The notes: generated by a model from the sequence alone, not told the origin. DNA of 64,000 nt from Tenacibaculum dicentrarchi (GCF_900239345.1 NZ_OESZ01000023.1:186001-250000); one strand, 5' to 3'. Positions 19,130 through 27,501 are shown, numbered from the stretch's first letter. A program made the numbers and translations.

Positions 19130-19303
19130 TTAAAAATCACTCGAAAAATTGTCAAAATAAGATACACTAAAAACATTATCTCATGGCAGCCCAATTATTA
19201 CGATCATATTATTCGTAACAATAAAGCATACCACAACATTTCAGATTACATTATAAATAACCCTTCAAAATGGAATGAAGACACTTTTCATCAAACAAAA
19301 TAA
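19130..19303 (+). pseudogene. remnant of REP-associated (Y1/IS200-like) transposase
   Basis: There is no intact gene between 18992 and 19446. However, one frame ending at 19303 translates to SWQPNYYDHIIRNNKAYHN, then ISDYIINNPSKWNEDTF and a stop. This matches the conserved C-terminal end of TnpA-REP transposases (pattern WQ-x-NYYDHIIR...YI-x-NNP-x-KW). The upstream part, which should hold the HUH motif and catalytic Tyr, is missing or unrecognisable, so it is a dead fragment. Its end is intact. These enzymes mobilise short hairpin repeats, which is notable given repeats R1 and R2 in this window. The rest of the gap shows no gene. Confidence 0.75.
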
Positions 19304-19446
19304 TAAAATTAAGCATTATTAAAATCCTTTATTCACGCTAAAATATTTTGATTTATTTATCAGACGGCATACCTAAAATTTTTGTCATAAATGTTACATA
19401 TTTATCTAAAAATATGGATTAAATTTGTTTAAAAATTTACTTCTCG

Positions 19447-20778
19447 ATGGAAGATATGCTATTTTACGACCGATTGCAATTTGCATTTACAATCACGTTT
19501 CATTATATATTCCCACAATTAACCATGGGATTATCCTTATTAATCGTGTATTTTAAGTGGAAATACTTAAAAAATAATATTGAAAAATATAATAATTCAG
19601 CAAAATTTTTAATGAAAATATTTGCTGTGAATTTTACCATGGGCGTTGTTACAGGAATCCCGATGGAATTTCAATTTGGTACTAACTGGGCAAAATTTTC
19701 AGAATTAACAGGCGGAATTATCGGGCAAACCTTAGCAATGGAAGGTATGTTTTCCTTCTTTTTAGAGTCTTCCTTTTTAGTACTTTTTATTTTTGGTGAA
19801 AAATTAATGGGGCAAAAACTCCATCTTTTAACAGCTTTTTTAGTCTTTTTAGGTTCTTGGGCAAGTGGCTGGTTTATTTTAGCCACCAACGCTTGGATGC
19901 AACATCCCGTAGGACATGAAGTTTTAGCAAATGGAAAATTCGTCCTAGAAAATTTTGGCGATTTATTTACAAATCCGTGGTTGTTACCTGCTTTTTTACA
20001 CAATCAAGTTGCCTCGGTTACTACTTCCGCTTTTGTGGTAGCAAGTATTGGTGCTTTTTATATTTTGAGAAATAAAAACCTAGAATACGGTAAATTACTT
20101 TTAAAAACAGGGGTTATTTTTGGATTTATTGCCAGTTTATTATTAGCATTCCCTACGGGAGATTTAAACGCCAAAAATGTAGCAAAATATCAACCTGCAT
20201 CTTTTGCAGCGATGGAAGGAATTTTTGAAACCGAAGAAGCTGGTGCCGAAATTGTGTTAATCGGGCAACCAAATATGGTAGAAAAAAAACTAGATAATAA
20301 AATTGCAGTTCCTAATATTTTAAGCTTTTTAACCTATCAAGAATGGGATAAACAAGTGCCTGGAATGGATCAGTTTAAAAAAGAGGAATTACCAGATAAT
20401 GTTCCTGCACTTTATTATTCGTATCATATTATGGTTGGTTTAGGAACAATTTTTATCGGAATTATGGGATTGGCAATTTTCTTTTTATATCGAAAGAAAT
20501 TATACACTTTCAAGCCCTTATTATGGGTTTTAATGTTCTTAGCTCCTTTTCCTTATATCGCTAATATTACAGGCTGGTACACTGCTGAACTAGGAAGGCA
20601 ACCCTATTTAGTGTATGGATTATTAAAAACAAGTGACGGAATATCGCCAACAGTTTCATCAGGAAACACCTTATTTACCCTTTTAGGATTTGTAGCTTTA
20701 TATATGTTACTCGGTATCTTATTTTTACTATTAGTTGGAAAAACAATTCATCAAGGACCTAAACATCAAACACATTAA
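19447..20778 (+). CDS. cydA: cytochrome bd oxidase subunit I
   Basis: CydA carries the hemes of the bd-type quinol oxidase in the cytoplasmic membrane, reducing O2 to water with high affinity. The 443-residue protein starts MEDMLFYDRLQFAFTITFHY, with the heme-ligand His in FHYIFPQLTMG. It has GIPMEFQFGTNWAKFSE, HNQVASVTTSAFVVA, and the late block GWYTAELGRQPYLVYGLLKT. It is shorter than the long-Q-loop enterobacterial form, so it is the short-loop type. It is followed by cydB after 2 bases. A TAAATTTG -7-like box lies about 20 bases upstream. Co-regulation with low oxygen is likely but not visible. Confidence 0.95.
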   Translation: MEDMLFYDRLQFAFTITFHYIFPQLTMGLSLLIVYFKWKYLKNNIEKYNNSAKFLMKIFAVNFTMGVVTGIPMEFQFGTNWAKFSELTGGIIGQTLAMEGMFSFFLESSFLVLFIFGEKLMGQKLHLLTAFLVFLGSWASGWFILATNAWMQHPVGHEVLANGKFVLENFGDLFTNPWLLPAFLHNQVASVTTSAFVVASIGAFYILRNKNLEYGKLLLKTGVIFGFIASLLLAFPTGDLNAKNVAKYQPASFAAMEGIFETEEAGAEIVLIGQPNMVEKKLDNKIAVPNILSFLTYQEWDKQVPGMDQFKKEELPDNVPALYYSYHIMVGLGTIFIGIMGLAIFFLYRKKLYTFKPLLWVLMFLAPFPYIANITGWYTAELGRQPYLVYGLLKTSDGISPTVSSGNTLFTLLGFVALYMLLGILFLLLVGKTIHQGPKHQTH

Positions 20779-20780
20779 TT

Positions 20781-21854
20781 ATGGAAGTATTTTGGTTTAT
20801 TATTATCGCAATTGTTTTGACTGTATTTTTTATTTTAGATGGTTATGATTTTGGTACAGGAATCATTCATTTATTTATGGCAAAAAAAGAGAAAGATAAA
20901 GAAGTTATTGCTAAATCAGCAGGGTTATTTTGGGACTCTAACGAAGTTTGGCTAGTTGCCGCAGGCGGTATGCTTTTTATGGCATTTCCTACATTTTACG
21001 CATCGGTTTTTAGTGGTTTTTATCTGCCTTTAATTATTGTTTTATGGCTGATTATTTTCAGAGCGATTGGACTAGAATTTAGATCGCAGTTTAACTTTCA
21101 AATGTGGAAAGATATCTGGGATACTTCTTTTGGAGTATCGAGTTTACTACTTGCTTTATTTTTTGGAATTGCCTTAGGAAATGTAATTAGAGGCGTTAAT
21201 TTAGGCAGTGTTGAAAACGGAATTTCTGCCTATGAAGCTCATTATTTTTTCTTACCTCTTTGGAATAACAGCTTTAGTCCACTAGCTGAAAACCCTGGTA
21301 TTATTGATTGGTTTACCCTTGTTATCGGAATTATTGCGGTGGTTACTTTGGCAATTCACGGTGCAAATTGGATTGTTTTAAAAACTAATTCATCTATTAA
21401 TGAAAAATTAAAGAAAACCGTTTTTAAATTAAATATTACACTAATTGGTTTAACTATATTTTCATTAATTATCTGGCAAATTGTAAACCCTAACTCCTTG
21501 AATAATTTTATTGAAAATCCTTTTTTATTGGTGTTTCCGCTTATTTATATTTCAGGATTAGTTGGCTTATTTTTTGTTGAAAAACTGAACAAAGAAATCT
21601 ATGCGTTTACTTTTTCTACCTTACTGATTTTAGGAGGAATAACCTCATCTTTAGCATCAATATTCCCTGTAATTTTACCCTCAACTAATACCGTAAACGA
21701 TTCTTTAACTATTTACAATACAGCTACCACTGCCTACGGATTATCGGTAGCAACTTATTGGGGTGTGGTTGGTTTTATCTTACTTTTTGTATATATGATT
21801 GTGCAAAAAAAGATTATGGGCGGAAAAATAGACAATATGGATTACGGACATTAA
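20781..21854 (+). CDS. cydB: cytochrome bd oxidase subunit II
   Basis: CydB is the structural partner of CydA. The 357-residue membrane protein begins MEVFWFIIIAIVLTVFFILD then GYDFGTGIIHLF, the family signature DGYDFG. It also has FWDSNEVWLVAAGGMLFMAFP and IIFRAIGLEFR. About eight hydrophobic helices fill the rest, and TTAYGLSVATYWGVVGF lies near the end. It starts 2 bases after cydA, so the two form an operon. A 100-residue membrane-protein gene follows at 21880 and may be a small accessory subunit. Length and motifs are normal. Confidence 0.95.
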   Translation: MEVFWFIIIAIVLTVFFILDGYDFGTGIIHLFMAKKEKDKEVIAKSAGLFWDSNEVWLVAAGGMLFMAFPTFYASVFSGFYLPLIIVLWLIIFRAIGLEFRSQFNFQMWKDIWDTSFGVSSLLLALFFGIALGNVIRGVNLGSVENGISAYEAHYFFLPLWNNSFSPLAENPGIIDWFTLVIGIIAVVTLAIHGANWIVLKTNSSINEKLKKTVFKLNITLIGLTIFSLIIWQIVNPNSLNNFIENPFLLVFPLIYISGLVGLFFVEKLNKEIYAFTFSTLLILGGITSSLASIFPVILPSTNTVNDSLTIYNTATTAYGLSVATYWGVVGFILLFVYMIVQKKIMGGKIDNMDYGH

Positions 21855-21879
21855 CTAGCTAAAAACATAAAAAAACAGT

Positions 21880-22182
21880 ATGACCGCTACTTTAATTTCG
21901 CTAATTAGTATTTTAATAGGAATATTGGGAGCAAATAGTATGGGGAAATTAGTTAAAAAATACTCCTTCGGACTTACAGGAAATACCATCGCTGGAGTTT
22001 TTGGGAGTGTTTTTTTTATTAAATCTTTCGGACGATTAGGTTTTAGCCCTAAATTTATAGTTCAAGTTGAACACATTAATTACGCCTTATTTTTGCTAAA
22101 TAGCATCGTTTCTTTTTTAGGTGGCGCAGTGGCTGTTTTTTTAATTTATCAACTAAAAAATAAACTCGGTAAGAAAAAATAG
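21880..22182 (+). CDS. small membrane protein downstream of cydAB
   Basis: This 100-residue protein has three hydrophobic segments: residues 3-20 (LISLISILIGILGA), about 28-47 (YSFGLTGNTIAGVFGSVFFIK, Gly-rich), and about 66-92. The Gly-rich middle recalls the GlsB/YeaQ-like transglycosylase-associated fold, but the match is weak and I do not assign it. It begins 25 bases after cydB on the same strand, so it may be part of the cyd transcript. Small accessory peptides such as CydX are known for bd oxidases, but this one is longer and not similar to CydX. An R1 repeat lies directly after it. Confidence 0.68.
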   Translation: MTATLISLISILIGILGANSMGKLVKKYSFGLTGNTIAGVFGSVFFIKSFGRLGFSPKFIVQVEHINYALFLLNSIVSFLGGAVAVFLIYQLKNKLGKKK

Positions 22183-22200
22183 TAATAGGGTACAAATGCC

Positions 22201-22289
22201 TAGCCCCGATTGTAGCAATTGTTTGAGCTCCTTTTTATTTTTCTTGAAAAAAATAAAAAGAGCGAGTGCGGAAAGCGGGAAATTGCTTC
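22201..22289 (+). repeat. R1 hairpin repeat, copy 2
   Basis: Starts TAGCCCCGATTGTAGCAATT, then GTTTGAGCTC, hairpin arms CTTTTTATTTTT and AAAAATAAAAAG, then AGCGAGTGCGGAAAGCGGG and AAATTGCTTC. The arms differ from copies 3 and 5 but stay complementary. An apparent 64-residue reading frame across it is an artefact. Confidence 0.87.
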
Positions 22290-22404
22290 AATTAAAAAAT
22301 AAATATAACTTGATTATCAGCCTATTTCCTACTATTATTGCATCGTTAAACACGATTAATTTAAAATTTTTTCAATACAATTTACTATAAATCAATAAAC
22401 AACG

Positions 22405-23256
22405 ATGAAAAAGTCAATTTTACTTAATTTTTCTTTCTTATTTTTACTATTTCAGATTAGTATTAATACTGCTCAAGAAAATTTTAAAACTCCTTACGGA
22501 AACAATAAAAAAGCAGGGGAATTCGTAAAAATAAATGGTACAAAAATTTATTATGAAACCTATGGAAAAGGCGAACCTTTGCTGATAATTCATAGTTGTG
22601 GTACCGATATTAAGGCGATGGAATATCAAATTGATTATTTTAAAAGATATTACAGAGTCATTACTGCAGATAGTCGCGGGCAAGGAAAATCGAAGTTAAA
22701 AACGAAAAAATTAACATACGATTTAATGGCTGAAGATTGGGAAGAATTGACAAAACATTTAAAATTAGACACCGTAAATATTCTTGGCTGGAGCGATGGT
22801 GGAATTATTGGTTTAAAAATGGGAATCCGCAATAAAATTAAAATCAAAAAAATAGTAACCATGGGTGTAAATTTAAGACTAGACCCTACTGCTGTTAATA
22901 AATGGGCTATTCAACAGGTAATTGATATGCACTCTCAATCCATAAAAATGCTGAAAAAAGGCGATACTTCTAAAGATTGGGAAAAAGAATTACAATTAGA
23001 TCGTTTGTTGTTAAACCAGCCAAATATAAGCCATGCCGATTTGAAAAAAGTTACCGCTGAAGTTCTAGTAACTATTGGCGATAGAGATATTATTAAAAAT
23101 GAACATGCTGTAGAAATTTTTAATAATTTACCCAAAGCACAATTGTGTATTATGCCAGGTGCAAACCATGGAATACCTCGTAATAATGCCACATTTTTTA
23201 ATGAAATAGCTTTCAAATTTTTAAACAATACCTTTGATTATTCGATGGATAAATAA
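22405..23256 (+). CDS. secreted alpha/beta hydrolase
   Basis: This 283-residue protein has a signal peptide (MKKSILLNFSFLFLLFQISI, cleaved near TAQE). The alpha/beta hydrolase fold is marked by GEPLLIIHSCGTD (oxyanion-hole strand), DSRGQGKSKLKTK, and the nucleophile elbow LGWSDGGIIGLKMG with Ser in GWSDG. ITVGDRDIIK-like VTIGDRDIIKNEHA and the catalytic His in PGANHGIPR follow. Esterases, lipases and haloperoxidase-like enzymes share this frame, so the substrate is unknown. It should act in the periplasm. A terminator hairpin follows, and no operon partner is apparent. Confidence 0.88.
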   Translation: MKKSILLNFSFLFLLFQISINTAQENFKTPYGNNKKAGEFVKINGTKIYYETYGKGEPLLIIHSCGTDIKAMEYQIDYFKRYYRVITADSRGQGKSKLKTKKLTYDLMAEDWEELTKHLKLDTVNILGWSDGGIIGLKMGIRNKIKIKKIVTMGVNLRLDPTAVNKWAIQQVIDMHSQSIKMLKKGDTSKDWEKELQLDRLLLNQPNISHADLKKVTAEVLVTIGDRDIIKNEHAVEIFNNLPKAQLCIMPGANHGIPRNNATFFNEIAFKFLNNTFDYSMDK

Positions 23257-23260
23257 AATA

Positions 23261-23297
23261 AAACAGGCTGTATTTATAAAAAATATAGCCTGTTTTT
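23261..23297. terminator. intrinsic terminator hairpin between convergent genes
   Basis: AAACAGGCT, a loop that includes a second short pairing, AGCCTGTTTTTC. It lies between the hydrolase (plus) and the methyltransferase (minus) and could serve both. Confidence 0.75.
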
Positions 23298-23298
23298 C

Positions 23299-24057
23299 TT
23301 ACATTTTCAAATAAAAATCTTTGGTAAGCTTTATATAAGCATCGGTATATTGATGTCTTTGTTTTTCTATAATTAATTCTTCTTTCTCAATTTTTATCGC
23401 TTTACTTTCCTGCTTATTATCTTCTTTTATTTCATCCGAAGAAAAAGAAAATGCTAATAAACTTCTTTTTATTTCTGAATTTTCAGTTCCTTTTACTCGG
23501 CATACTTTTTTCAAAAATAACCTGTATTTTTTTGCTAAATCGATAAAATTAGCTTCTTCTTTAAAAGGAATAATCACCGAAAAAACACCTCTTTTTGATA
23601 AAATTTGCGCAACGCCTTTTAGTAATTCTTCAAAAGATAATGAAGATGTAAAACGGGCTTTATTACGAGCTTCATTTTGAGTTTCAAAAGTATCGGTATA
23701 AAATGGCGGATTAGAAACAATTACATCGTAAAACTCTTGTTCTTCGGCTATTTCTTGAGCAAAATCGGCAAAAGAAGTATTGTAGCAAAACAAGCGATCG
23801 CCCCAAGGTGATTGCTCAAAATTAGCCACAGTTTGCTCGTAAGCATCGGCATCAATTTCAACGGCATCGATGGTCATGGCATCGCTTCGTTGTGCCAACA
23901 TTAAGCCTATAACTCCTGTGCCAGAACCGATGTCTAAAATGGTATCTGGGTATTCTGGTAATAAAGACCAAGCTCCTAATAAAACACCGTCTGTGCCAAT
24001 TTTCATGGCGGTTTTATCTTGATATACTGAAAATTCTTTAAATTTAAATGGCTTCAT
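23299..24057 (-). CDS. trmN6: tRNA1(Val) (adenine(37)-N6)-methyltransferase
   Basis: TrmN6 (YfiC) adds a methyl group to N6 of A37 in tRNA-Val. The 252-residue class I SAM methyltransferase opens MKPFKFKEFSVYQDKTAMKI then GTDGVLLGAW, the family start. It has ILDIGSGTGVIGLMLAQRS as SAM motif I, AVEIDADAYEQ as motif II, and DVIVSNPPFY as the N6-adenine catalytic NPPF. It is in a minus-strand run with a 43-residue membrane protein (stop abuts its ATG) and the MnmD-like methyltransferase, so three genes probably share a transcript that is concerned partly with tRNA modification. Assignment by motif is good. Confidence 0.9.
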   Translation of the reverse strand: MKPFKFKEFSVYQDKTAMKIGTDGVLLGAWSLLPEYPDTILDIGSGTGVIGLMLAQRSDAMTIDAVEIDADAYEQTVANFEQSPWGDRLFCYNTSFADFAQEIAEEQEFYDVIVSNPPFYTDTFETQNEARNKARFTSSLSFEELLKGVAQILSKRGVFSVIIPFKEEANFIDLAKKYRLFLKKVCRVKGTENSEIKRSLLAFSFSSDEIKEDNKQESKAIKIEKEELIIEKQRHQYTDAYIKLTKDFYLKM

Positions 24058-24189
24058 TTATAGTATTTTTTCGAGGAAATTATCGGCATTAAAAAATAAG
24101 TACAAAACTATAATAAGTACTACGATTAGAAACAATCCTTTTTTTGATTCTGTTCTTTTGCGACTTCCAAAACGTCTTTTAAATTCCAT
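24058..24189 (-). CDS. 43-residue single-pass membrane protein
   Basis: This tiny gene codes for a basic N-terminus (MEFKRRFGSRKRTESKKG) followed by one hydrophobic helix (LFLIVVLIIVLYLFF) and a short polar tail. A longer reading frame to 24324 overlaps the MnmD-like gene and its extra N-terminus has no plausible composition, so I use the internal ATG at 24189. The gene lies 20 bases after the mnmD-like stop and its own stop sits directly before the trmN6 start, which supports its being real. The function is unknown. Confidence 0.62.
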   Translation of the reverse strand: MEFKRRFGSRKRTESKKGLFLIVVLIIVLYLFFNADNFLEKIL

Positions 24190-24209
24190 TTTTTTATCTT
24201 TTAAATTAA

Positions 24210-24869
24210 TTATGCCAACGTTTTTGTTGCTCGAAGCATTTCTCTTTTCCCTGGAGGTCCTGCCAAGCGTTCTACGGTAAAACCTACGGCTTGCATAGCA
24301 CGACGCACGCTTCCTTTTGCACAATAGGTTACTAAAACTCCATTTTCATTTAAGGCTTCAAACATTTTTTCAAAAATTGCTTCTGTCCATAAATCGGGCT
24401 GATGTTCGGCAGCAAAAGCATCAAAATATATCAAATCGAATGCTTCTTTATCATCAATATCTTTAAAAAATTGCTGGCGTTTTGTTAAGCTAAATGTTGG
24501 GGTAATCTCGTGTTTTTTATCCCAAGAAAAATCGTGCATTTTATCAAAAACAGCCTGATATTTTTCAGCTTTTAATTCGGCTACATAATTTAACTTGGCT
24601 ACTTCTTGAGCTACCACAGGATAGGCTTCTACACCTACATAATTTATTTTTCTTGAATTTTCTAAAAAAGTAATAAAACTATTTAATCCTGTTCCAAAAC
24701 CTATTTCTAAAATTGAAATTGCTGGTTTTGTTTGCAATGCTAATCCGTTTTTTATAAAAACATGATATGCCTCTTGTATAGCGCCGTGTTTTGAATGATA
24801 TTGCTCATCCCAATCTGGCAAATAGATAGTTGTAGAACCATCCGACGTAATAATTATTTCTCTTTTGAT
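24210..24869 (-). CDS. mnmD: MnmD-like tRNA 5-methylaminomethyl-2-thiouridine methyltransferase, no standard start codon
   Basis: This is the methyltransferase half of MnmC (DUF752), which completes mnm5s2U34 in tRNA using SAM. Motifs are HGAIQEAYHVF, ISILEIGFGTGLNSFI (SAM motif I) and FDLIYFDAFAAEHQPDLWTE. The C-terminus has LVTYCAKGSVRRAM, GFTVERLAGPPGKREM and LRATK. A TTG at 24821 would give 203 residues but removes a conserved first hairpin that is still readable upstream in frame: KREIIITSDGSTTIYLPDWD. The frame is open to a stop at 24885-24887, with no ATG, GTG or TTG before 24821. The codon at the expected Met is ATC (24867-24869), preceded by ATT. I mark the start there. Either translation begins at a rare codon, or TTG is used, or the base was misread. 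Confidence 0.82.
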   Translation of the reverse strand: MKREIIITSDGSTTIYLPDWDEQYHSKHGAIQEAYHVFIKNGLALQTKPAISILEIGFGTGLNSFITFLENSRKINYVGVEAYPVVAQEVAKLNYVAELKAEKYQAVFDKMHDFSWDKKHEITPTFSLTKRQQFFKDIDDKEAFDLIYFDAFAAEHQPDLWTEAIFEKMFEALNENGVLVTYCAKGSVRRAMQAVGFTVERLAGPPGKREMLRATKTLA

Positions 24870-24961
24870 AATAAAAAATTTATTTTATGAATATTTCTAA
24901 TTACTGTAATAAAATAGGTCATCCAAAGATATGTTATTTTTAATAATGTCATTTCGGTTTG

Positions 24962-24993
24962 TTGTTAAATGACATAGTATTTTCGTATTTTTG
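24962..24993 (+). promoter_or_regulatory. Bacteroidota-type promoter for ilvE
   Basis: TTG at 24962-24964, 21 bases, then TATTTTTG at 24986-24993. It fits the TTG/TAnnTTTG consensus and shows that the earlier TTG at 24991 is promoter, not a start codon. Confidence 0.7.
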
Positions 24994-25014
24994 CTGTATA
25001 AACACATACCTTTT

Positions 25015-26070
25015 ATGAAATCTAATATTCGCGTTGAACTTGTAGAGAAATCAAAAATTGACACCGTAGACTTTAATAATTTAACATTTGGTAGTATTTT
25101 TTCCGACCATATGTTTGTTTGCGATTATATTGACGGAAAATGGAGCAATCCAACCGTTCAACCTTATGCAGAAATATCATTAAATCCTTCTTCGAAAATA
25201 TTTCATTATGGGCAGTCTATTTTTGAAGGAATGAAAGCCTATAAAGATGCTGATAATAATACCTTATTATTTCGTCCTTTAGATAACTGCAGACGTTTAA
25301 ACAAATCGGCTGAACGCTTAGTAATTCCTCAAATTCCTGAAGAGTTATTTATGGCTGGTTTAGAAAAATTATTAGAAATTGACGATCAATGGATTCCTAC
25401 AAAAGACGGAAGTTCATTATATATTCGTCCTTTTATATTTGCTTCTGGTGAAGGTTTTCATGCCTCACCTGCGGATGCCTATAAATTGATTATTTGTACC
25501 GCGCCTTCTGGTGCTTATTTTGCTGGAGATATTAAGGTTTTAATTGAAGAAAAATACGCACGTGCTGCTAACGGTGGTGTTGGTTTTGCTAAAGCTGGTG
25601 GAAATTATGCTGCACAGTTTTATCCTACAAAATTAGCGACTGATAGAGGTTATCAGCAAGTTATTTGGACCGATGATAATACGCATGAATATATTGAGGA
25701 AGCTGGTGCGATGAATATTTTTATCCGAATTAACGATACCTTAATTACAAGCCCAACAAGCGATAGAATTTTAGACGGAATTACTCGTAAAAGTATTTTA
25801 CAAATTGCGGAAGATCAAAAAATTTCGGTTGAAGTTCGTCAAATTACCGTAAATGAAGTGGTTGAAGCAGCTAAAAATGGTTCTTTAAAAGAAATGTTTG
25901 GTGCAGGAACAGCGGCAGTTATTTCTCCAATTAATGGTTTTGGATATAAAAATGAAGATTATGACCTTCCAAAAATTGAAAACGGATATGCAGCTCGTTT
26001 AAAAAAATACATTACCGATATACAAACAAATAAGGCAGAAGACCCTTACGGTTGGAGCGTTAAACTTTAA
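25015..26070 (+). CDS. ilvE: branched-chain amino acid aminotransferase
   Basis: IlvE transaminates leucine, isoleucine and valine with 2-oxoglutarate, using pyridoxal phosphate. I start at the ATG at 25015 (351 residues, MKSNIRVELVEKSKIDTVDF), since a promoter overlaps the earlier TTG. Fold-type IV motifs are IFHYGQSIFEGMKAYK, LFRPLDNCRRLNKSAERL, YIRPFIFASGEG, KAGGNYAAQF and the cofactor region EYIEEAGAMNIFI. GITRKSILQIA and FGAGTAAVISP come near the end. It is a single gene with a terminator at 26089. Identification is strong. Confidence 0.94.
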   Translation: MKSNIRVELVEKSKIDTVDFNNLTFGSIFSDHMFVCDYIDGKWSNPTVQPYAEISLNPSSKIFHYGQSIFEGMKAYKDADNNTLLFRPLDNCRRLNKSAERLVIPQIPEELFMAGLEKLLEIDDQWIPTKDGSSLYIRPFIFASGEGFHASPADAYKLIICTAPSGAYFAGDIKVLIEEKYARAANGGVGFAKAGGNYAAQFYPTKLATDRGYQQVIWTDDNTHEYIEEAGAMNIFIRINDTLITSPTSDRILDGITRKSILQIAEDQKISVEVRQITVNEVVEAAKNGSLKEMFGAGTAAVISPINGFGYKNEDYDLPKIENGYAARLKKYITDIQTNKAEDPYGWSVKL

Positions 26071-26088
26071 TAAAACACATTTTTATAC

Positions 26089-26121
26089 AAAGCATCAGGT
26101 TTTTACTTGATGCTTTTTTTA
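26089..26121 (+). terminator. intrinsic terminator hairpin
   Basis: AAGCATCA, loop, TGATGCTTTTTTT. Follows ilvE. Confidence 0.82.
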
Positions 26122-26201
26122 TTTCATTCTTAAATAAGCTGTTATTTGAGTTCAAAATCAGAAAAAAGATTTTAAATTTACTGAAAAATTACTGGGAAAA
26201 A

Positions 26202-27065
26202 ATGAAAAATACCCTTCCAATATTATTGTCAATTATAGTAGGTATTGCCTTGTCTTTACTTTGTTTAAATACTTTTTTAAAACCTACTACAAAAAAAAAT
26301 ATTTCCAAAAAAACCAAGGAAATTAAGGAAATTAAGGAAATAAAAGGCGTTGAAAAAACAATAAACGTTAAAAATGAAGCCATAAATACTGACGTGATGC
26401 AAAACAGTTACAGCAACTGGAAAGCATATATGAAGGAAAATATTGACTTAATGGCAACCTTTACCCCGATTGATAATCAAGGCGAAGAAATAACTAAAGA
26501 CCTGTTTTTAACCTTACTACGAACAGGGAATTATGTTGTTATTAAATCTGACAAAGAAGGACTTTTTCAATATGAATTAACGGAAATAAAGAAACCTGTT
26601 AATCAAAAAATAAAGAAAGCTATGATTAGTAAAGCTGGTATGGCGCATCAATATTTTAAAATGGAAGGTCAGAAATTACCAAATTATGATTTTGTTGATT
26701 TAGACGGAAAATCACACAATAAAGAAGTGCGTACAGGTAAAATAACTGTTTTAAAATCGTGGTTTATTAACTGTAAAGTATGTGTCGAAGAATTTCCTCA
26801 GCTAAATACCTTAGTTGACACTTACAAAAGTGATGATGTGCAGTTTATCAGTTTGGCTTTTAATGAAAAGGAAAAATTAAAGAAATTCTTAAAAACAAAG
26901 TCTTTTAAGTATGTTACTGTACCCGACCAAAAAAAATACCTATCTAAGCATTTAAAAGTAAAACAATACCCAACACATATTATTATAAATTCAGAGGGTG
27001 TTATTATTAAAATGGTTAACAATGTAAATACTTTAACGACAGAGTTAGAACGTATTCTAGAGTAA
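26202..27065 (+). CDS. TlpA-like redoxin/thioredoxin-fold protein
   Basis: This 287-residue protein has an N-terminal hydrophobic segment (MKNTLPILLSIIVGIALSLL) that would anchor it or export it, then a repetitive Lys-rich linker (KEIKEIKEIKG, coded by a triple AAGGAAATT-like repeat at about 26319-26342). The redoxin domain spans about 155-285: LPNYDFVDLDGKSHNKEV, then VLKSWFINCKVCVEEFPQLN with an active-site CxxC, and YPTHIIINSEGVIIKMV with the cis-Pro. Similar proteins keep periplasmic or membrane cysteines reduced. The middle part has no clear family. It is a single gene with a bidirectional terminator after it. Confidence 0.86.
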   Translation: MKNTLPILLSIIVGIALSLLCLNTFLKPTTKKNISKKTKEIKEIKEIKGVEKTINVKNEAINTDVMQNSYSNWKAYMKENIDLMATFTPIDNQGEEITKDLFLTLLRTGNYVVIKSDKEGLFQYELTEIKKPVNQKIKKAMISKAGMAHQYFKMEGQKLPNYDFVDLDGKSHNKEVRTGKITVLKSWFINCKVCVEEFPQLNTLVDTYKSDDVQFISLAFNEKEKLKKFLKTKSFKYVTVPDQKKYLSKHLKVKQYPTHIIINSEGVIIKMVNNVNTLTTELERILE

Positions 27066-27088
27066 AAAAAAACTATTTATACAAAATG

Positions 27089-27117
27089 AAGCCTCATATT
27101 TAATGAGGCTTTTTTTA
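27089..27117. terminator. bidirectional terminator
   Basis: AAGCCTCAT, short loop, ATGAGGCTTTTTTT, between convergent genes. It overlaps the stop codon of the minus-strand gene at 27115. Confidence 0.8.
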
Positions 27118-27501
27118 AGCTTCTAAAATTGCTTTTATATTGGGTTTAAAATAATTTACTCCTTTTAAAACCTTACCATCTTCACGGTAAATTGGCTTGC
27201 CATTTTCATCTAATTTACTCATGTTACTACGCTGAATTTCATTGAATACTGCTTCAATTTTATCCTGCATTCCATGTTCAATAATTGTTCCACATAAAAT
27301 ATATAACATATCGCCAAGAGCATCGGCAACCTCAACTAAATCGTTATTTTTAGCTGCTTCTAAATACTCCTGATTTTCTTCTTTCATCAACTCAAAACGC
27401 AAGTTTTTTCTATCCTCAGTAATCGCAACCGTTGGTTTGTTTTGAATATTTACTTTAAATGCTTCGTGAAATTTTTGTACTGCTTTTATTTTATCCTTCA
27501 T
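27115..27501 (-). CDS. all-alpha NTP pyrophosphohydrolase (MazG/PRA-PH-like)
   Basis: This 128-residue protein of the MazG/phosphoribosyl-ATP pyrophosphatase superfamily has the metal motifs RFELMKEENQEYLEA (ExxEE-like, about 51-65) and EVADALGDMLYILCGTIIEHG (ExxD, about 76-96). A C-terminal tail RSNMSKLDENGKPIYREDGK then VLKGVNYFKP is typical of the phage- and Bacteroidota-type subgroup that is often annotated as phosphoribosyl-ATP pyrophosphohydrolase. No histidine operon is near, so HisE function is unlikely; nucleotide clean-up is more plausible. It is a single minus-strand gene. Confidence 0.85.
   Translation of the reverse strand: MKDKIKAVQKFHEAFKVNIQNKPTVAITEDRKNLRFELMKEENQEYLEAAKNNDLVEVADALGDMLYILCGTIIEHGMQDKIEAVFNEIQRSNMSKLDENGKPIYREDGKVLKGVNYFKPNIKAILEA

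Noticed and set aside
22196..22390. 64-residue reading frame after cydAB
   Set aside because: It lies across repeat R1 copy 2; its sequence follows the repeat, not a protein.
24190..24324. N-terminal extension of the 43-residue membrane protein
   Set aside because: It overlaps the MnmD-like gene in another frame and is Arg/Cys-rich noise; the internal ATG at 24189 is better.
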